Of a DNA stretch of 64,000 nt, positions 58,643 through 64,000 are shown in pieces (position 1 is the first letter of the stretch; each line of letters begins with the position of its first letter). The stretch is taken from positions 14,787,682 to 14,851,681 of the forward strand of contig NC_089275.1 in assembly GCF_963678975.1 (NCBI RefSeq), read 5' to 3'. The stretch comes from Dysidea avara. Its lineage: Eukaryota; Porifera; Demospongiae; Dictyoceratida; Dysideidae. A model generated the notes under the pieces. It had not been told where the DNA came from and did no database searches. It saw only the letters and a list, made by a program, of their open reading frames with translations. The position numbers were made by a program, and so were the translations under genes.

Positions 58643-59779
58643 ATACATTGTAGGCAAGACTCCATGTGGACTGTATCTTCCAATGACATTATTTTGCAGT
58701 GTCAGATCTGGGAGGGAGTGGGGGGTTCCAAGTACAGCATAATTCATACACAAATACTAACTGTATTTATTCCATCTATATGTTTTGGTGTTGGAACCAA
58801 TAGTCCAAAAATTCTACCTTGGCTCAAACAAAAACAGACCACAGCACTCAATAGTGAATAACATTAGGTTGATTTATAGAATTGAGGTTCGTTTTGTCTC
58901 ATTATAGAGAGTTTTTAAAATAGTTGTTCCAATACTGAATAAAGACAGAGTTAGAATAGGTAGTATTAGAACACTATTTTTGTTGTGTTAAGGGTTCTAA
59001 AAGACATGGTGAAAAAATTACTCCGTGGCATTGACATATTGTTGTTAACTCCACAAACTATACCAGCACTTTGCAGAAACTAATAAAGATTAGATATTTA
59101 AAGTAGTTAGAAGAATGAAACTGTGAAAACTATTAATTTTTTTTAGATTTGCTTAATGCACATAGTTACTAAGTCCCAGGAGAGAAGTTTTTAGTAATTC
59201 AGGACAAAGGAAATTAAAGTAGCTTAAAGCTTTGGTTACTAATACTAATGTTACTTACCATAATCTATTTAATAATTAAGTGATTTTAGTTCGAAATCTT
59301 CAACTGAGTTCAGCCAATTGTGGTCAAAGCCTTCCCAACATGAATATTAATAATGTAGCTTTGTAAACATCTGTTGTACCATTGGCATGCAGTTAGACAC
59401 CATTGGCTTTGATTTCCATAAAAGTAACTATGGTTTAAAATAGAGAATGAGTGACTTCAAATTCTTTCATGTTACAGTGCATAAATTAGTTACAGCTGTG
59501 TATTTCTATGCATGTCTATATTGCTGCGGTTAGCACTATTAATGTTCTTAATGTGTTTTTCAATGGATGAATAGTGCCTACAACTTTACTCACTGCAATC
59601 CTTCTACACATTAGTTTTGTATACATATGCAAATGCAGGAAGTTTTGATTACATACATGTACTTTGTGCAAATCTTTAGCGCTATGTTTTACACAATGCA
59701 CGTCATACAGTAAATAGTTGAATAATTACAATTGTAGAATATATTTTATGCTGGAGTAGCTACACAAGGAAAAGTTGTT

Positions 59780-59947
59780 CTAATTTCCAGAACTGCTATC
59801 ACAAATGTAGCATGCCAAATATCGAAGCAGTGGCTGACTGGCATCTCTCAAAGAACAAGCATATCTTTGTATTCTCTTGCTGCTCCTCCTGGCCATCTGT
59901 CGAGCCAGTTGTCGGATGGCATTATATTCTGCTGGGTTTGGCTGTAC
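59780..59947 (-). CDS. Collagen gene, terminal exon (Cys-containing C-terminal domain)
   Basis: Acceptor TACCAACAG; phase 0; 55 codons and TAG. Follows ...EFDGIDLGL with VQPNPAEYNAIRQLARQM, a basic helix (ARRSSKRIQRYAC), and DASQPLLRYLACYICDSSSGN at the end. Three cysteines here and one in the preceding exon are likely to form chain-linking or folding disulfides. The domain is not the long fibrillar COLFI propeptide nor the type IV NC1; I do not know a family name. Compared with the 42001-42120 copy it lacks the GGCT expansion and keeps its frame. Confidence 0.85.
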   Translation of the reverse strand, partial: VQPNPAEYNAIRQLARQMARRSSKRIQRYACSLRDASQPLLRYLACYICDSSSGN

Positions 59948-60010
59948 CTGTTGGTACATGTGTATAATAAAATACAATACGCTCTGTGTATAAAAATGCT
60001 ACACACATAC

Positions 60011-60285
60011 CAGACCCAAGTCAATTCCATCAAACTCAGGACAGTGGTCTCTATTGCCAGGGTTTCCTGGTAAACCTGCTGGACCGGTTGGTCCTGGTAT
60101 ACCAGGTGGACCAGTGCATCCTCTGCCACCTTTATGACCAGGTAATCCTCTTCTTCCCTTCTGTCCATCACTACCAGGTATTCCATGAGTACCCTGTATT
60201 CCTTTAGGACCAGCTGCTCCAGGATACCCACGAGGTCCTTTTACTCCTTTAACACCTTTCTCTCCAGGAGGACATGTGAATGATG
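60011..60285 (-). CDS. Collagen gene, Gly-X-Y exon and start of the C-terminal domain
   Basis: Acceptor ATTATATAG, donor CTG|GTATGT. Phase fits both neighbours (TN-T-SFTCPPGEKG). Encodes about 23 uninterrupted Gly-X-Y triplets (GEKGVKGVKGPRGYPG ... GLPGNPG), then NRDHCPEFDGIDLGL. A Cys precedes the helix (TCPPGEKG) and another lies within it (GCTGPPG). Product: an extracellular triple-helical matrix protein. Confidence 0.9.
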
Positions 60286-60759
60286 CTATATAATGTAAGC
60301 AGTAGGTGAAGGGAGTGTGGATTGGAGTTTTCAGAAAATGTATATAAACCTCTTAAAACGCTAAAAGCTTAACATCAAGTCTGTGTTTAGCTTTCATTAC
60401 ATTCGTTCCTTAGATACTGTTCTCTGCAGTTTTTCTGCACCAGGAAAAGGTGTTACTTAATAAGGAATATAGGTGACCTTTTTATGAGCAAAATCTATAC
60501 ATAGCTCTGTTTTTTTTGTTTGTTTTCAATGAAAAGATTTCACAATGCAAACTTTCAAACTGAGAACCATAGATTACACCCTACTTGAACATAGCTCTAG
60601 CTAAAGGTTAAATAAAGCTTAATAGTCAGGTATAAACACTATTACTAATAACAAGAGTTAATAGCTAATAAGATGACCAATAATCATTATTCCTAAGACA
60701 AAACAATGCAACTTTATGTGTGTTATTCTTTCCTATTTCATAATGAGCTCGTCACTTAC

Positions 60760-60870
60760 TGTTAGTAGCATTTCTTCCAATATATTGACAACCCTCACCA
60801 GGAGGACCAGGTGGACCAATACTTCCAGGTGATCCATCTTCCCCTACTAAGCCATTTCTTCTTGCAGGTC
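60760..60870 (-). CDS. Collagen gene, exon with Gly-X-Y segment and Cys interruption
   Basis: Acceptor AATGTTACAG, donor ACA|GTAAGT (phase 1 out). Encodes PARRNGLVGEDGSPGSIGPP and GPPGEGCQYIGRNATNS: a triple-helical stretch ending in a non-collagenous interruption with one Cys and one N-glycosylation sequon. The junction with the upstream exon breaks the triplet register once (GPA-RRN-GLV). Confidence 0.85.
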
Positions 60871-62266
60871 CTGTAACATTGATAGATATTATAAAATTAG
60901 TAAACAGTTGCTGTACTAAATTTTCTGACTTACTGTATATGACTTTTGTATAGAACATTAATAGTGTATCATGCAGTGTTGGGAATAATGCATTATTACA
61001 GTAGCATGAAAGTTATTACTTTTGGGCTTCTTAGTACTAATTATATTGTACTACTATTCACAGTGATTAAGTTATGTTTGAAGAAGAAAAAATCCATTAT
61101 CATTAATGAGAAAATCAATATTGTTTCATAATGAAGAAATAGTAACCTAATGCACACATACGTAACACTACTATAAGTTACCAATGTGTTACAGCTGAAA
61201 ACTATAATCATAGTCCCAGTCTAGCATAGAGCTGAGCTAAAAGTAAAGAAAGCAGTGTGCATGCATGAGGGGGAATGCTATTGTAACTGATTAGTTGGCT
61301 ATAATAAATGTACATGATATTAATATTATAATTAACCTTTCATTTGGAGTAATACAGAAATAAAGAGTAATTGATCAAGTAACTTGCCCAACACTGGTAT
61401 ATCATGTCTGCTTACTGAAGAAGATTTAGATTTGCAAACAAAATGTATGTCTATATCCTGCGTACTTGGTTACATGCCGCATCTTCAGTAGTAGGCTAGT
61501 TACACTTATATAATAAGTGTTTACATTGTTTTGAGTATTGAGCAGTGGTTGAGTTTGAATGATTGCTGCGGCATCCTTCGAAAGCTAATATTATTTCTGC
61601 AGCAAGATTTTGTTATACAGTATATGCCTAAATACTTAACTTTTCATTAGTCACATTTTTGCACTTCTAAAAGTTACTTAGTTTACCTGTTTATCAATGC
61701 AGCAAAAATAGTAAAAAATTGTAACTCAGAGTGTTTATTTTCCTGAGGGCATGTCCCTAAATCCCAAGTAAGGGCTTTAAACTTGACGTAGTTCCACTCT
61801 TAACTCTTTAGCCTGCTTCTGATACTATGTCAACAGAAGCATGCATAAGCAACCTATATCAATCAATCAATTCCTAGCACATGTTTAAAATGACAGCATT
61901 ACAGAAGGTTTTGGGGAAATTGTTACCGGATTCAATCTTAGAATACATTATTATTTCCTGGGGGAGCATCCAGACCCCCTAGACTTAAGGTAAGTGCATG
62001 CAACAGAAAACTCTGGAAACCTGTCACCAAACTTCTTCAAGCCACCCTTGTCATTGAAGATATATTAGTCTATACTGAAGCTTAAAAATATATTATACTC
62101 TAATAGAACAACCGCTTACTAAAGATCACTGTGATCATTATGTAAATAACTTTATTTGTACCCAGTGTTACAGCTGAGCTATAGAGATGCATGCATAAGC
62201 TGCATGTATAGCTACATTCATACTGTATAGGACACTTTTACGGCTTTGACCATAATATACTGTTAC

Positions 62267-62419
62267 CTTTTAGACCAGTTATCCCATTGATACCTTTAAT
62301 ACCCTTTGCTCCTTTGGGACCTTGTTGTCCTTCATCTCCATCATCACCAGGTTCACCAGTGGTACCATGGTTACCTTGAGGACCTTTAGGGCCTCTGCTT
62401 CCTGGTACTCCAGAGGGAC
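62267..62419 (-). CDS. Collagen gene, Gly-X-Y exon
   Basis: Acceptor TCTCCTATAAG, donor AAG|GTAACA. 153 nt, entering and leaving in phase 1 within Gly codons, as is usual for collagen exons. Encodes PSGVPGSRGPKGPQGNHG through DDGDEGQQGPKG to TGLK, all in perfect triplets. A degenerate relative lies at 58174-58283. Confidence 0.88.
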
Positions 62420-62559
62420 CTTATAGGAGAAAATATTTACCAAACCATAAACCCTACTGATATATTGCAGCTAAAGTATCTGGCTACAGTTTGAAACTAA
62501 GAACAAGTTGATCAGTATGTGGAGTCAAAAGTTACACTGTTTTGTTTGCTTGCCTGTAA

Positions 62560-62605
62560 AATGTGTGGAAAAGGTACCTTTTTGCAAATCCGGTCACAAA
62601 TAATG
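62560..62605 (-). mobile_element. Fragment of a TATGTGACC-family MITE end
   Basis: TTTGTGACCGGATTTGC and the inner AAAGGTACCTTTTCCACACA text on the minus strand match the right end of the copy at 51219-51466. The other end is missing. Confidence 0.5.
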
Positions 62606-62689
62606 TAAGTCCAGTATATACCAATATTCAACTCTGGGAGTGTCTTCCTTATATACCATGGTGCTGGTTAGTGTATATGCATAATACAA

Positions 62690-62815
62690 AGCAAATTTAC
62701 AGAAATTAGGGTATGCTTTATTTGCGAATTTAATCCCCATACTTAAATGCAAAATGAATTTGCAATTAACTAGTGTATAGGGATTAAATTTGTATACTAT
62801 GCAGGGTAATTATTT
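62690..62815. mobile_element. Remnant of a foldback MITE
   Basis: GCGAATTTAATCCCCATAC and GTATAGGGATTAAATTTG face each other about 45 bp apart; the GGGATTAAATTT core is shared with the foldback element at 13773-14053. Confidence 0.45.
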
Positions 62816-62819
62816 CCTT

Positions 62820-63745
62820 TGCTTTCTACATTTTGATTGTTATGATTATGATTATATTATTTATTATTTATAGTTACTTGTTAGTGTATTATTAGAAATG
62901 ATGGCATCAGTCATAAAAGTGTGACCATATCTGTGAAAGGGTGGCTTTTATTGCCTTTCCAAACTTTCAAGTCTGATTAATCATATCTCCTCATATTTAG
63001 CACCTATCACTATGAAATTAAGTCAATAACAATAATAATGGTATGTATGTTAGGAGCTTAAAGTGACCAAATTTATCACCTTATCACCTTTATTTTGCAA
63101 TGGTGAATCAAACATGAGGTTAAGCATGTTTGTGATTAATATAAATCCAGAATTAACCACTGTTTGGCCATCCAGCACTTGGGTATGTACTCCTTCACTT
63201 ATTGTGATGGAATGCACAGCAAAAAGATGTGAATTTTCCTTTTATGCACTACCCTATCAAAGACAAAGCACATATAGTCATCTTTTTTGCTATACATTTG
63301 TGCACTGTGCGCATATGTAGTGAAGTTGCAAGCATGTATGTGCTACTGGAGGGAATGTGTTGAAATACCATTTCCATCATATGTGATCATGATGTGCATA
63401 GTCACAAATTTGACCTATTCTACACATTTCTGCAAACACATATGTTACAAATTTGACCTGTTTTACATGTGTGCTAAATATTCCATTGGGTGTGTAAATC
63501 CAAGTTTTTTGCAGTGATGCCCAGGTGAGCCTAGTCATTTAATCCTGGCTTTATTTTAGATAAATTTGCTATAATTATTATACACAAATCAAAGTATTGT
63601 AGCTAACCTGGGACACAGTATTTGTGTGGAGCAGAGTATGAAGTTAGGTTGGTAGCAATAATCAATGTCTCATGAACTATGCCTCCAGATGGTAAAATGA
63701 TGTGATAAATGTCCAAAAGAAGTTTAAACAGTTTACAGGCACAAC
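62820..63745. other. Collagen intron, no exon recognised
   Basis: AT-rich. Contains GTGACCATATCTGTGAAAGG near 62920, another weak trace of the TATGTGACC MITE family. Additional short Gly-X-Y exons could be overlooked here, but none was seen. Confidence 0.45.
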
Positions 63746-63835
63746 CAGGTGAGCCAGGAGGTCCAGGAGGACCAGGATATCCACGTTGACCTTTTGGACC
63801 TGTTAATCCTTGTTGCCCAGTTTCTCCATCAGCTC
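63746..63835 (-). CDS. Collagen gene, Gly-X-Y exon (most upstream in window)
   Basis: Acceptor CTTAAAAAG; encodes ADGETGQQGLTGPKGQRG and YPGPPGPPGSP. Donor drawn at CCTG|GTTGTG so that the split Gly codon fits the exon at 62419. An alternative donor nine bases on (CCT|GTAAAC) has a better motif and equal phase. The gene continues upstream beyond position 64000, so the signal peptide and N-terminal part are outside the window. Confidence 0.8.
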
Positions 63836-64000
63836 CTTTTTAAGAGGAAAAGTTTAACACTACACATGTGATATGATTTTCTGGAATCAACTAACTGAAT
63901 ATTAGAAAAACAACCATATAGGCGTATTTATGATTTGCAGAAATTGTAGTTTAATATCTGTAACCAGCCAGCAGTTACATGTACAAATTATCATTACCAT

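Overview
This is an AT-rich window of animal nuclear DNA. It has short GT-AG introns, Gly-X-Y collagen exons, a multi-TSP1-repeat receptor, and many small inverted-repeat transposons, minisatellites and dinucleotide runs. The mixture (short collagens with Cys-containing ends, dense MITEs, DUF7869-type genes) fits a sponge, probably a demosponge. That placement is inference; there is no marker gene. Nothing prokaryotic is present: no operons, CRISPR array or rRNA. No convincing tRNA was seen.

Layout. 1-2.45 kb: a weakly supported divergent pair of first exons. 2.5-9.4 kb: no gene; a TIR element, a hAT-type MITE with a perfect 8-bp target duplication, a 54-bp satellite whose units switch orientation, a 33-bp minisatellite and a second TIR element. 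10.7-25.2 kb (+): a nine-exon gene whose intron phases all agree, encoding a DUF7869-type protein with a possible DDE-like acidic triad and a C-terminal SH3/chromo-like segment. Exon 1 has one in-frame TAA. Its introns hold an old antisense Ty3/gypsy element, foldback MITEs and a second copy of the hAT MITE. 25.2-30.7 kb: no firm gene.

30.7-38.0 kb (-): a three-exon gene for a large type I membrane protein: signal peptide, many TSP1 repeats in a THSD7-like alternating arrangement, EGF-like modules, one TM helix and a cytoplasmic tail with tandem repeats. Retaining the first intron would give a different end resembling a GPI signal. 42.0-42.5 kb (-): a damaged copy of the last two exons of a collagen gene. 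46.9-47.6 kb (+): a decayed Ulp1-type protease plus PHD-like fragment. 47.7-52.3 kb: a 4.58-kb foldback element with TIRs of about 0.78 kb around a 2.7-kb minisatellite. 53.0-56.6 kb (+): an inverted, broken copy of the TSP1-repeat exon. 58.2 kb (+): a collagen exon relic. 59.8 kb to past the window end (-): the 3' half of an intact collagen gene.

The two likely working proteins of the right half, the TSP1-repeat receptor and the collagen, are both cell-surface or matrix products. Parts of both occur twice, in changed orientations, so the region has been duplicated and rearranged, probably helped by the inverted repeats. The DUF7869-type gene is unrelated and probably nuclear. All exon calls come from reading frame, splice motifs and family resemblance; no transcript evidence was available.
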